From Candidatus Zixiibacteriota bacterium (GTDB lineage Bacteria; Zixibacteria; MSB-5A5; GN15; PGXB01): a stretch of 8,718 nucleotides of DNA. The position numbers were made by a program, and so were the translations under genes. The notes below the pieces were generated by a model. That model was not told where the DNA came from. It saw only the letters and a program-made list of their open reading frames with translations, and did no database searches. The stretch is from positions 1 through 8,718 of the forward strand of contig QNAH01000100.1 in NCBI GenBank assembly GCA_003641425.1, given 5' to 3'. Shown here piece by piece: positions 1-5,908 of this stretch (positions are counted from its first letter, which is position 1; every line of letters starts with the position of its first letter).

Positions 1-925
1 GAAACTATTCAAAACAATTCTGGTCGTTGTCATTTGTTTTGGCATTATTATGCTGCTCGGCGCCAGTGCTTTTGGCGGCGACGACAGTCCGACCATCAAG
101 AAAAGAGCCATTGTCGGCACCTTTGTCGATAAATCAGACCATTCCTGGTACCGCGGCAATAATCCCGGCGAGGGTATGGCTGATATGCTTATAACGGCGC
201 TGGTTAAATCCGGTAAATTTAAAGTCTATGAACGTGCGGCGCTTGATGAGATCCTGGCCGAGAAAAATCTGAGCGTATCCGATCTGGCCAATGATGGTGT
301 CGAGGCGGGGAAAAAACTTGAGATTGGCGATGTGCTCGTCAAGGGGACAATTACCGAATTCGGCTATAAGGAAAAAAAGATCGGTGGCAGTATTGCTTCG
401 GGATTGCTTAAAAAAGCCGCCGTCAAGCAATATACCGCCCGGGTCGGCGTTGACCTGAGAATTATCTCGGTCGGCACCAGCGAAGTCCTCTGGGCGGACA
501 ATCTCGCCGAAACAAAAACATCGACCTCGATTGGCATCAGTACTGACAAGTTTTCATTCGGCGATCAGAATACTTTCGATGAACACATTGTCGGACAGGC
601 TACCCGTAATGTGATCGACAATATCGTCAAAAAGATCGAACAGATCACCAAAGATATGAAATGGACCGGGATTCTGATTGTCGCCGATGAATTTTATTTC
701 ATCGATGCCGGCTCTGAGATCGGAATAAAACCCGGTATGGAATTCGATGTCAAACGCGAGCGAAAAAAAGTCACTCATCCGAAAACCGGAAAAATCCTGA
801 AAATAATATATGATGAAGTCGGTGTTGTCAAAGCAACCGAGGTAGAAGAAGGCGTGACAACCGTCGAGGCCGTCTCGGGAACGGGATTCCAGGATGCCGA
901 TTATGTGGTCTTCAAAGAAAAGTAA
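1..925 (+). CDS. CsgG-domain secreted/periplasmic protein (5' end just outside window)
   Basis: The frame is open from base 2, and reading from there gives KLFKTILVVVICFGIIMLLGASAFGG, an obvious signal peptide. Base 1 is a G, so the true ATG very probably starts two bases before the window, giving a protein of about 308 residues. The later ATG at 50 would remove most of the signal peptide and is less likely. The mature part matches the CsgG/FlgT-like family. It has an opening strand (RAIVGTFVD), then the diagnostic helix-strand segment ending SGKFKVYERAALDEILAEK, a GDVLVKGTITEFGY strand, and a segment with VDLRIISVGTSEVLWAD. The C-terminal 90 or so residues (from about WTGILIVADEFYFIDAGSEIG) resemble the small beta-rich domain that follows CsgG/FlgT modules. 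CsgG of Escherichia coli is an outer-membrane lipoprotein secretion channel. Here no lipobox cysteine follows the hydrophobic core, so a soluble periplasmic or surface role is likelier than a channel. No curli genes are adjacent. Confidence 0.85.
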   Translation, partial: KLFKTILVVVICFGIIMLLGASAFGGDDSPTIKKRAIVGTFVDKSDHSWYRGNNPGEGMADMLITALVKSGKFKVYERAALDEILAEKNLSVSDLANDGVEAGKKLEIGDVLVKGTITEFGYKEKKIGGSIASGLLKKAAVKQYTARVGVDLRIISVGTSEVLWADNLAETKTSTSIGISTDKFSFGDQNTFDEHIVGQATRNVIDNIVKKIEQITKDMKWTGILIVADEFYFIDAGSEIGIKPGMEFDVKRERKKVTHPKTGKILKIIYDEVGVVKATEVEEGVTTVEAVSGTGFQDADYVVFKEK

Positions 926-943
926 TCTGTGATATCTCCTTGT

Positions 944-976
944 CCGATGCGGGATTACAATCCGATCCCGCATCGG
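944..976. repeat. Perfect 12-bp inverted repeat (hairpin) after the CsgG-like gene
   Basis: CCGATGCGGGAT at 944-955 is exactly complementary to ATCCCGCATCGG at 965-976, with a 9-nt loop. It starts 19 bases after the stop codon. The stem is GC-rich and would be stable in RNA. No T-run follows on either strand, so it is not a classical intrinsic terminator. It may act as a 3' mRNA stabiliser, a Rho-linked end, or one copy of a dispersed hairpin repeat. Confidence 0.6.
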
Positions 977-1063
977 CAATAATGAATTCCCGCTATTGAA
1001 ACATTTTATATCGATTCACGTATTTACTATTATAAAAAGAGATATCAGGCAAAGGATCATTCG

Positions 1064-1333
1064 ATGGGCAAGACCATTCTTGGAATACTGTTAATAATTC
1101 TGGGGATCTCGATTTTAAGCGCCGGGGGATTGGGTTTAATAGGAGGTTTCTTCGGCCTTATCGGAGGTATACTCGGTGTTGTCGCCGGTATAATCGGCGC
1201 CGTTTTCGGTGTGATCGGTGGAGTCTTGGGCGCCGTTTTCGGTATTGGTGTTGCCTTGGTGGCGACTGCGATGCCTTTGATAATAATTGCTTTATTAGTC
1301 GGCGGTATTGTCTTCTTTGTAAAACTTATATGA
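1064..1333 (+). CDS. Small glycine-heptad hydrophobic membrane protein
   Basis: An 89-residue protein of unrecognised family. ATG 1064 is preceded by a weak purine site (AAAGGA, 1051-1056) about 7 bases upstream. Apart from K3 near the start and K87 near the end, the chain has no charged residue, so it must sit in a membrane. Residues 4-20 and 63-86 are typical hydrophobic helices. The middle (about 22-62) is built of heptads with glycine at two fixed positions: G24, G31, G38, G45, G52 and G27/28, G34/35, G42, G49, G56. Such Gly-xx(x)-Gly spacing is known to let transmembrane helices pack closely and form oligomers (glycine zippers). The repeat shows in the DNA too: GGCGCCGTTTTCGGT occurs at 1196-1210 and again at 1229-1243. 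A pore, a membrane-stress protein or a small toxin are all possible; the sequence does not choose between them. It appears monocistronic. Confidence 0.7.
   Translation: MGKTILGILLIILGISILSAGGLGLIGGFFGLIGGILGVVAGIIGAVFGVIGGVLGAVFGIGVALVATAMPLIIIALLVGGIVFFVKLI
1196..1243 (+). repeat. 15-nt direct repeat inside the glycine-heptad gene
   Basis: GGCGCCGTTTTCGGT at 1196-1210 recurs exactly at 1229-1243, a 33-base (11-codon) offset. Both copies encode GAVFG in the same frame. The exact match at synonymous positions suggests fairly recent internal duplication or gene conversion within the heptad tract. Confidence 0.7.
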
Positions 1334-1360
1334 CTTAAAATCATATTTTTATTTTTTTTC
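1328..1360 (+). terminator. Candidate intrinsic terminator of the small membrane protein gene
   Basis: ATATGA (1328-1333, including the stop codon) pairs with TCATAT (1341-1346) around a 7-nt loop and is followed by TTTTATTTTTTTTC to 1360. The T-run is strong but the stem is short and AT-rich, so efficiency is uncertain. Confidence 0.4.
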
Positions 1361-1580
1361 TAAAAGCGATGAAATATTTCGTCTTTTTGTGCACCTGAAA
1401 ATTTAAACAGGCGTTCATTTCGCTGAAATCAGCGATAGAATTAAGATGTAATATTAATATTATTACGCCTCTCAAACTTCATAAATTGCCATCCCTTGTT
1501 GCGTTATTGGCCTATTTACAGCCATTTTTTGATAAATAATATCACCCGCTTGATAACAAACCATAACCCGGGAGGGTTTG
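1334..1580. other. AT-rich intergenic region with two small palindromes
   Basis: No convincing gene lies in these 247 bases. Beyond the T-run it contains a short hairpin-forming dyad, TCGCTGA-AA-TCAGCGA (1420-1435), and a 14-bp AT palindrome, TAATATTAATATTA (1449-1462). TGCGTTATTGGC occurs at 1500-1511 and again at 1598-1609, inside the following ORF. The dyads could be protein-binding sites for the next gene; no good -35/-10 pair is visible. Confidence 0.4.
1571..1575 (+). promoter_or_regulatory. Ribosome binding site that fixes the start of the 1581 ORF
   Basis: GGAGG lies 5 bases before ATG 1581. It is the main reason to believe this short ORF is, or once was, translated, and it favours ATG 1581 over the in-frame TTG at 1578. 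Confidence 0.55.
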
Positions 1581-1790
1581 ATGAAACAGGGGTTATTTGC
1601 GTTATTGGCTATCCTGATTGTTTTTATTCCCATTTCAATAGGTGCATCTCTGCCGCCGCCGGACAATTATCAAGTATCTTGTCCTTTGCCCGAAATGCAG
1701 AATAAAGAACAGGTGTGGGTATCACCCATTGACAGTAATATAATCATTGCCCTGTGGTTTTTTCCCCCTGTCTATTATCCCATTCAATAG
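1581..1790 (+). pseudogene. Short secreted ORF, probable truncated remnant of a larger secreted protein
   Basis: The 69-residue product begins with a clear signal peptide (MKQGLFALLAILIVFIPISIGAS, cleavage likely near A22). It continues with about 45 residues including EQVWVSPIDSNIIIALW. That segment reminds me of the start of large secreted sialidase/BNR-type beta-propeller proteins, in which a phrase like VWVSPxDSNIIIALWRD opens the first blade; this is recalled resemblance, not a search. After the tryptophan the sequence changes abruptly to FFPPVYYPIQ and stops. A second frame (frame of base 1796) is open from 1739 to the TGA at 1895-1897 and ends TQAYNKKAVMDLIK. This would fit an internal deletion and frameshift joining the two ends of a former gene. 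It has good translation signals, so a genuine small secreted peptide remains possible. Confidence 0.4.
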
Positions 1791-1891
1791 ACTTACAATT
1801 GAAAACAGATGTCCTGAAATCTATAATGTCGCTTATTGGCGGTTTGGATATCACCCAAGCGTATAATAAAAAGGCAGTTATGGATTTAATA

Positions 1892-1909
1892 AAGTGAAAG
1901 ATTTCACTT
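1892..1909. promoter_or_regulatory. Candidate operator dyad at the rrf2 promoter
   Basis: AAGTGAAA (1892-1899) and TTTCACTT (1902-1909) form a perfect 8+8 bp inverted repeat with a 2-bp spacer. Its right end overlaps the first two bases of the TTGACA -35 box. A dyad so placed would let a dimeric regulator interfere with or recruit RNA polymerase. The nearest candidate is the Rrf2-family protein encoded just downstream, since autoregulation is usual in that family. The site does not match the IscR or NsrR consensus as I remember them, so the binding protein is inferred from position only. Confidence 0.5.
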
Positions 1910-1936
1910 GACAAGTTATATTAATAATCTTATCAT
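1908..1936 (+). promoter_or_regulatory. Sigma-70-type promoter of the Rrf2/electron-transfer operon
   Basis: TTGACA at 1908-1913 is a perfect -35 box. It is followed, after the ideal 17 bases, by TATCAT at 1931-1936, one mismatch from the -10 consensus. The surrounding DNA is AT-rich. Transcription would start near 1943 and give a leader of about 30 bases before the Rrf2 gene. No other comparable promoter is visible before the next five genes. Confidence 0.7.
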
Positions 1937-1974
1937 TTTACTAATATTAACCGGATTTAGGTGGTTTTTGCCTT

Positions 1975-2511
1975 ATGATGAAATTTTCTACCAGGGCTCG
2001 ATACGGCTTAAGACTAATGGTTGAACTCGCCCGCGAATTGCGGAAGGAAAAACTTGTTCATCTTGGTAAAATCGCCAAAATTACCGGTGTCTCTGAAAAT
2101 TACCTGGCGCAACTGGCTATGTCGCTCAAAAATGACGGTCTTTTAATCGGGGTTTCGGGGAAAAAAGGCGGATATTACCTTTCTCGTCCGGCCAGTGATA
2201 TTAAAATATCCGAAATCGTCAAGGCCGTGGCGGGGCCCATCTGCCTGACCGATTGCGTCAACAATCCCGATATTTGTCTTAACAGCAGTTTTTGCGAGGC
2301 GCGCATGATCTGGGTGATTATGAGCGGCAGCATGGTGGAAATTTTGGACAAATATAGTCTTGAAGATTTAATAGATAAAAAAAGGCTGGCCGGGGTGGTG
2401 GAAAACCATTCCCATCTGCCGCTTTTATTCCCGGACAAAATAATGGCACAGGTCGCCGAAGATAGATTCGACGGCTGCCCTGTGCAGGATAAAGATAGTG
2501 GAGGAATCTGA
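1975..2511 (+). CDS. Rrf2-family transcriptional regulator with IscR-like cysteine cluster
   Basis: This 178-residue DNA-binding regulator probably controls its own operon. The N-terminal winged helix-turn-helix is typical of Rrf2 proteins: MKFSTRARYGLRLMVELA at the start, the recognition region GVSENYLAQLAMSLKNDGLL (38-57), and the wing GKKGGYYLSRP (62-72). Behind it come four cysteines, C90, C94, C101 and C107. In IscR, NsrR and RsrR, cysteines in this place bind a [2Fe-2S] or [4Fe-4S] cluster. The C101-x5-C107 spacing equals that of IscR; the earlier pair is spaced differently. The tail after about residue 140 is longer than usual and holds one more cysteine (C168). AGGTGG at 1959-1964 supports the first ATG (1975) over the adjacent ATG (1978). 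The gene stops 3 bases before the cytochrome gene. The signal (O2, NO, iron or thiols) cannot be read from sequence. Confidence 0.9.
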   Translation: MMKFSTRARYGLRLMVELARELRKEKLVHLGKIAKITGVSENYLAQLAMSLKNDGLLIGVSGKKGGYYLSRPASDIKISEIVKAVAGPICLTDCVNNPDICLNSSFCEARMIWVIMSGSMVEILDKYSLEDLIDKKRLAGVVENHSHLPLLFPDKIMAQVAEDRFDGCPVQDKDSGGI

Positions 2512-2514
2512 TCT

Positions 2515-3435
2515 ATGTACTGGGCTCAGGTAATTACTTATGTTTCAATTATCGTCGCCGTCATTGCCATGATCGCCAAAGTGTTGCGGTATCTGACAGC
2601 GCCCGAGAGCTTTCGATGGGAACTATATCCGGTCCCCCATGAAAAAGGACGCGCCGAATATGGCGGATCGTATCTGGAAGAACTCGATTGGTGGAGCAAA
2701 CCGCGTCACTCCGACTGGTTTAAAGAAATTTCCGAGATGATGCAGGAAATATTCCTGCTTAAGGGAGTCTATCATAACAACAAGAAGGTATGGACCTTTT
2801 CTCTTCCTTTTCATCTTGGCTGTTACCTGACCATCGGCTGGCTGCTGTTTCTTCTCCTTGGCGGTATCCTTGAGACTGCCGGTGTCGCTGTCGGAACAGG
2901 CGGAAACACCTTTGCATCTGTAATCCATTATCTGACCATCATCTTCGGCTATGCCGGTCTCGTGCTGGCCGGAGTCGGCGCCCTTGGGCTTTTTGCCTGG
3001 CGTTCATCAAACAAGGCCCAGAGACGATACAACTCGCCGGCTGAATATATCAACCTTCTTATATTTGTAGCCGTAGTTACCGTGACATTAATCTCTCAAC
3101 TCGGTGCCGATCCATCTTTCACAACCCTGCGAAGCTATGTCGGATCGCTGGTTACCTTCGGCGCCGCACCGCCGCTTGGTACTCTGATGACAATCGAAAT
3201 TGTGATGATTTCTCTTTTGATCATGTATGTCCCGTTGACCAGGATGTCGCATTTCGTCGCCAAGTATTTTCTATATCATTCCGTTCGATGGAATGACGAA
3301 CCGAATGAACGGGGCAGTAAACTTGAAAAACGCCTGATGGAACTGCTTGATCAAAAGGTCGGGTGGAGCGGTGATCATATTAAAACCGGTGAAAAATGGA
3401 TTGATATTGTGCAGGAGACTGGCAATGAGCAGTAA
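2515..3435 (+). CDS. Membrane cytochrome b subunit, NarI/DsrM/TmcC-like
   Basis: This 306-residue integral membrane protein is of the nitrate-reductase-gamma type, the family of NarI, DsrM, TmcC and HdrE. These proteins bind b-type haem and exchange electrons between menaquinone and a soluble Fe-S partner. Five hydrophobic helices are visible at about 4-26, 93-124, 136-162, 180-197 and 221-242. An approximately 65-residue soluble segment between helices 1 and 2, rich in W, Y and charged residues, resembles the Tmc-type proteins more than NarI. Candidate haem ligands are H100 at the start of helix 2 and H246/H255 at the end of helix 5; H138 lies near helix 3. The soluble C-terminal tail (about 256-306) is charged and probably cytoplasmic. 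GGAGG at 2500-2504 precedes ATG 2515, and the reading frame overlaps the next gene by 11 bases, implying coupled translation with the Fe-S subunit. Confidence 0.85.
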   Translation: MYWAQVITYVSIIVAVIAMIAKVLRYLTAPESFRWELYPVPHEKGRAEYGGSYLEELDWWSKPRHSDWFKEISEMMQEIFLLKGVYHNNKKVWTFSLPFHLGCYLTIGWLLFLLLGGILETAGVAVGTGGNTFASVIHYLTIIFGYAGLVLAGVGALGLFAWRSSNKAQRRYNSPAEYINLLIFVAVVTVTLISQLGADPSFTTLRSYVGSLVTFGAAPPLGTLMTIEIVMISLLIMYVPLTRMSHFVAKYFLYHSVRWNDEPNERGSKLEKRLMELLDQKVGWSGDHIKTGEKWIDIVQETGNEQ

Positions 3436-5035
3436 AGATATCAAAATCAAGGATTTCGGCAAAAAAACGGATAAACTGTATAATCTCGATCTGAAGAACC
3501 TGCCCGGACTTCCATATCCCTACGAGAATTGGCAGGATTCCCCGATCCCGGAATTGTCTGAAATAAAAAGGAAAGGGAAAAATATTACCCTTGACGGATT
3601 TCTTAATATTGCCGTCCCCGAGCCCGAAACAGAGGAAGAAAAAGAAGCCATGGTGGCCAAATTCCTCGAGGGATTGAGGAAACTGCTCTCCAGAGAAAAT
3701 AATTGGACGTTCTTAAAACCATTATTGCTTTCACTGGACAATTGTGTTAAGTGCAATACTTGTTCCGAAGCCTGTCCCATCTTTGAAATGAGCGGCGGTG
3801 CCGAAATTTATCGCCCGCTCTTTCGCTCGGATGTCTTCAGGCGGATTATCAAAAAACATTTTTCGCCCGGCGGAAAACTGACGGCAAAATTTACCGGCGC
3901 CGATATCGACCTCAACTGGGATACCATCGCCCGGCTGGCTCAACTGGCTTATCGATGCAATCTCTGCCGCCGTTGCGCCCAGACCTGCCCGATGGGCGTC
4001 GATAACGGTCTTATCGCCCGTGAAATAAGAAAACTCTTCAGCCAGGAACTCAATATCGCTCCGGCCGAACTGCATGGCGAAGGAACTGTCAAACAGCTCG
4101 ACACCGGCTCCTCGACCGGGATCTCCCCTGTGGCCTTGATGGACCTGATGGAATTCGTCGAGGAAGATATCACCGACCGGACCGGCCTCAATATTAAGAT
4201 ACCTTTTGATAAGGCCGGCGCCGATATACTCCTGATCCATAATGCCGGGGAATTCCTGTCATGGCCGGAAAATATCGAGGCCTTCGCCATCATCTTCGAG
4301 CTGGCCGGGCTAAGCTGGACCCTGTCCAGCGAAATGGTTGGCTATGACTCGGTTAATTACGGCCTATTCTATGATGATGTCCAGCTTGCCAAGGTCACTC
4401 TCAGGCATGCCGAAGTTGCCAAAAAACTCGGCGTCAAAAAAGTCGTGGTTGGTGAATGCGGCCATGCCCACAAGGCCATTATGACCATTGGTGACCGGAT
4501 ATGGCTCGGCGAATGCAATATCCCCCGCGAATCATCAATGGTAACGCTGGAAGATCTGATCGTAAACGAAAAAATCATGGTCGATCCGTTGCGAAATGAT
4601 TTCCCTGTAACTCTGCATGATCCCTGCAACCTGACACGATCCATGGGCGTCATCGAACCACAGCGCCGGGTACTGAAAAAAATCTGCCCGCAGTTCCGTG
4701 AAATGACTCCTCACGGTGTCAATAATTATTGTTGCGGCGGGGGGAGCGGTTTTGCTATTATGCAGTCAAACAATTTCCCGAACTGGCGTTATCTGGTTCC
4801 CGGTCGTAAAAAATTCGAGCAGATCTTGAAGGCCTTTACGCGCGAAGAACTTTCGCCCGATGTTCATAAATATGTTTGCGCACCGTGCTCGAACTGTAAG
4901 GGCCAGATCAGGGATCTTCTCACGTACTATGATGCCTGGGAGCGCGCCGGTATAATGTACGGCGGCCTGGTTGAATTGGTGGTCAATGCCATGACCGATG
5001 TTCGCGAAGGTTTCCATGAATGGGATTTCCATTAA
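3425..5035 (+). CDS. HdrD/DsrK/TmcB-like iron-sulfur protein with CCG domain
   Basis: This is the cytoplasmic electron-transfer partner of the preceding cytochrome b (536 residues). ATG 3425 overlaps the cytochrome gene and has AGGAG at 3413-3417; an in-frame upstream extension to 3347 lies wholly inside the cytochrome gene and is rejected. A roughly 100-residue N-terminal extension leads to two ferredoxin-type [4Fe-4S] motifs, C107-C110-C113-C117 and C178-C181-C184-C188, each ending CP. The C-terminal half carries one full CCG (DUF224) motif: C401, C436-C437 followed by GGGSG, then C485/C488/C491. In heterodisulfide reductase such motifs hold the special [4Fe-4S] cluster that handles disulfides. 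The position of a first CCG repeat keeps only C345 (ECGHAHK), as I recall for DsrK/TmcB proteins rather than HdrD. The reaction is probably quinone-linked thiol/disulfide or low-potential electron transfer. No DsrC, TmcA or DsrAB gene is nearby, so the true partner is unknown. Confidence 0.88.
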   Translation: MSSKDIKIKDFGKKTDKLYNLDLKNLPGLPYPYENWQDSPIPELSEIKRKGKNITLDGFLNIAVPEPETEEEKEAMVAKFLEGLRKLLSRENNWTFLKPLLLSLDNCVKCNTCSEACPIFEMSGGAEIYRPLFRSDVFRRIIKKHFSPGGKLTAKFTGADIDLNWDTIARLAQLAYRCNLCRRCAQTCPMGVDNGLIAREIRKLFSQELNIAPAELHGEGTVKQLDTGSSTGISPVALMDLMEFVEEDITDRTGLNIKIPFDKAGADILLIHNAGEFLSWPENIEAFAIIFELAGLSWTLSSEMVGYDSVNYGLFYDDVQLAKVTLRHAEVAKKLGVKKVVVGECGHAHKAIMTIGDRIWLGECNIPRESSMVTLEDLIVNEKIMVDPLRNDFPVTLHDPCNLTRSMGVIEPQRRVLKKICPQFREMTPHGVNNYCCGGGSGFAIMQSNNFPNWRYLVPGRKKFEQILKAFTREELSPDVHKYVCAPCSNCKGQIRDLLTYYDAWERAGIMYGGLVELVVNAMTDVREGFHEWDFH

Positions 5036-5040
5036 AACAC

Positions 5041-5046
5041 AGGTGG
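5041..5046 (+). promoter_or_regulatory. Ribosome binding site deciding the HEAT-repeat gene start
   Basis: AGGTGG lies 4 bases before ATG 5051. The alternative in-frame TTG at 5048 would be almost touching it. The site therefore favours ATG 5051, giving the common N-terminus MGLRDLFKP. The same AGGTGG precedes the Rrf2 gene. Confidence 0.6.
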
Positions 5047-5050
5047 TTTG

Positions 5051-5857
5051 ATGGGATTAAGGGATTTATTTAAACCGGCCTATCGCTCGAAAGACCCTGA
5101 GGTTCGACTTAAGGCGGTCGAACAGACCGACAATCAGAATCTTCTGGCCGAATTGGCCATGACTGACAACTCCCCCCGTGTTCGCAAAGCGGCCGTTGTA
5201 AAAGTTCATGATCAGGAACTGTTGGTCAAAATAGCTCTCGATGGATGCGAAATCGACGCCCGGGTGGCCGCCGTGGAAAGAATCGAATCCCAGGAAAAAC
5301 TGGCCGCAATTATCAAGGCCCGGCGCAACTATGAATTAATGGGCGCCTGTTTTGCCCGTATCACCAATCGCGATATCCTGAATAAAATCGCCAACGACTC
5401 CGAATATAACCGCTCGGCGCGACGGATCGCTATCGAAAATTTCGCCGATGAATCATATTTGGATGATGTCAGGCAATCGCCCCGAAGCGGCTCCGAACCG
5501 AAAAGCCCCCGGGAAATAGCCGCCCTGATGAAAAAATACGGCGGTGAAAAACTGGCCAGAACTCTGGGGAAATTTAAAGGCAGCCGCAATGCCATCCTCG
5601 CCCTGGGACAGATAACTAAATGCGGGGGAGAGCCTGCGGTTATTGCCGTCGAGTACCTGGCCGCAACCCTGTCATACTCCAATCCGGATATTGTCAGATG
5701 CGTCGAAGAACAACTATCGTCAATCGATCACCCGGCCTTGATAGCCCGGTTGATCAGCCTGATGGAAAAACCGGAACTGCATGATCGGATTAAAGCGGTC
5801 CTGAAAAAAATCGATCACCCGGACGCCCGTCAGGTATTTGAAAAAGAAGATGAATAA
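5051..5857 (+). CDS. HEAT-like/LRV-like alpha-repeat protein
   Basis: A soluble 268-residue protein without signal peptide or membrane helix, 15 bases behind the Fe-S subunit. After an N-terminal MGLRDLFKP tag come about five helical repeats of 24-28 residues, with the pattern D-x-x-VR-x-x-AV-x-x-x-x-(D/S/N)-Q-x-L-L-x-x-IA. Examples are DPEVRLKAVEQTDNQNLLAE (15-34), SPRVRKAAVVKVHDQELLVK (41-60) and IDARVAAVERIESQEKLAAI (68-87). These are HEAT-type repeats, and the short period also recalls the leucine-rich-variant (LRV) repeats. A second helical block (about 155-262) contains more HEAT-like helices (NPDIVRCVEEQL, LHDRIKAVLKKIDHPDARQV). Such proteins act as scaffolds. By position it may assemble or regulate the cytochrome/Fe-S complex, or bind the receiver protein that follows. 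Cysteines are few (C66, C100 and two later), with no cluster motif, so it is not itself an obvious Fe-S carrier. Confidence 0.75.
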   Translation: MGLRDLFKPAYRSKDPEVRLKAVEQTDNQNLLAELAMTDNSPRVRKAAVVKVHDQELLVKIALDGCEIDARVAAVERIESQEKLAAIIKARRNYELMGACFARITNRDILNKIANDSEYNRSARRIAIENFADESYLDDVRQSPRSGSEPKSPREIAALMKKYGGEKLARTLGKFKGSRNAILALGQITKCGGEPAVIAVEYLAATLSYSNPDIVRCVEEQLSSIDHPALIARLISLMEKPELHDRIKAVLKKIDHPDARQVFEKEDE

Positions 5858-5908
5858 TCTTTAGAATTCAGTCGGATAATGTCGAAAACTTTATGGGGGA
5901 TTTGAAGG

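Noticed and set aside
996..1033. TTGAAA (996-1001) with TATTTA/TACTAT as a promoter for the small membrane protein
   Set aside because: Spacing (19 or 23 bases) is poor and the AT-rich context makes chance matches likely; not strong enough to annotate.
1057..1344. 95-codon open frame on the - strand, proline- and lysine-rich with regular periodicity
   Set aside because: It is the exact complement of the glycine-heptad gene. The region upstream of its start is a poly-A/T tract with no ribosome binding site, and its periodicity simply mirrors the + strand repeat.
1449..1462. 14-bp AT palindrome as a specific operator
   Set aside because: Pure A/T palindromes arise easily in AT-rich DNA and no promoter lies next to it; mentioned only as content of the intergenic region.
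1496..1705. 69-codon + strand frame overlapping the start of the 1581 ORF
   Set aside because: It has no ribosome binding site and no signal or domain, and the overlapping 1581 frame has GGAGG and a signal peptide.
3347..3424. 26-codon N-terminal extension of the Fe-S protein
   Set aside because: It lies wholly inside the cytochrome b gene, has no suitable ribosome binding site, and ATG 3425 has AGGAG 7 bases upstream.
3731..4293. Two overlapping - strand open frames (169 and 114 codons) inside the Fe-S protein gene
   Set aside because: They lie across the two [4Fe-4S] motifs of the + strand gene, have no recognisable domains, and are shadows of its codon bias.
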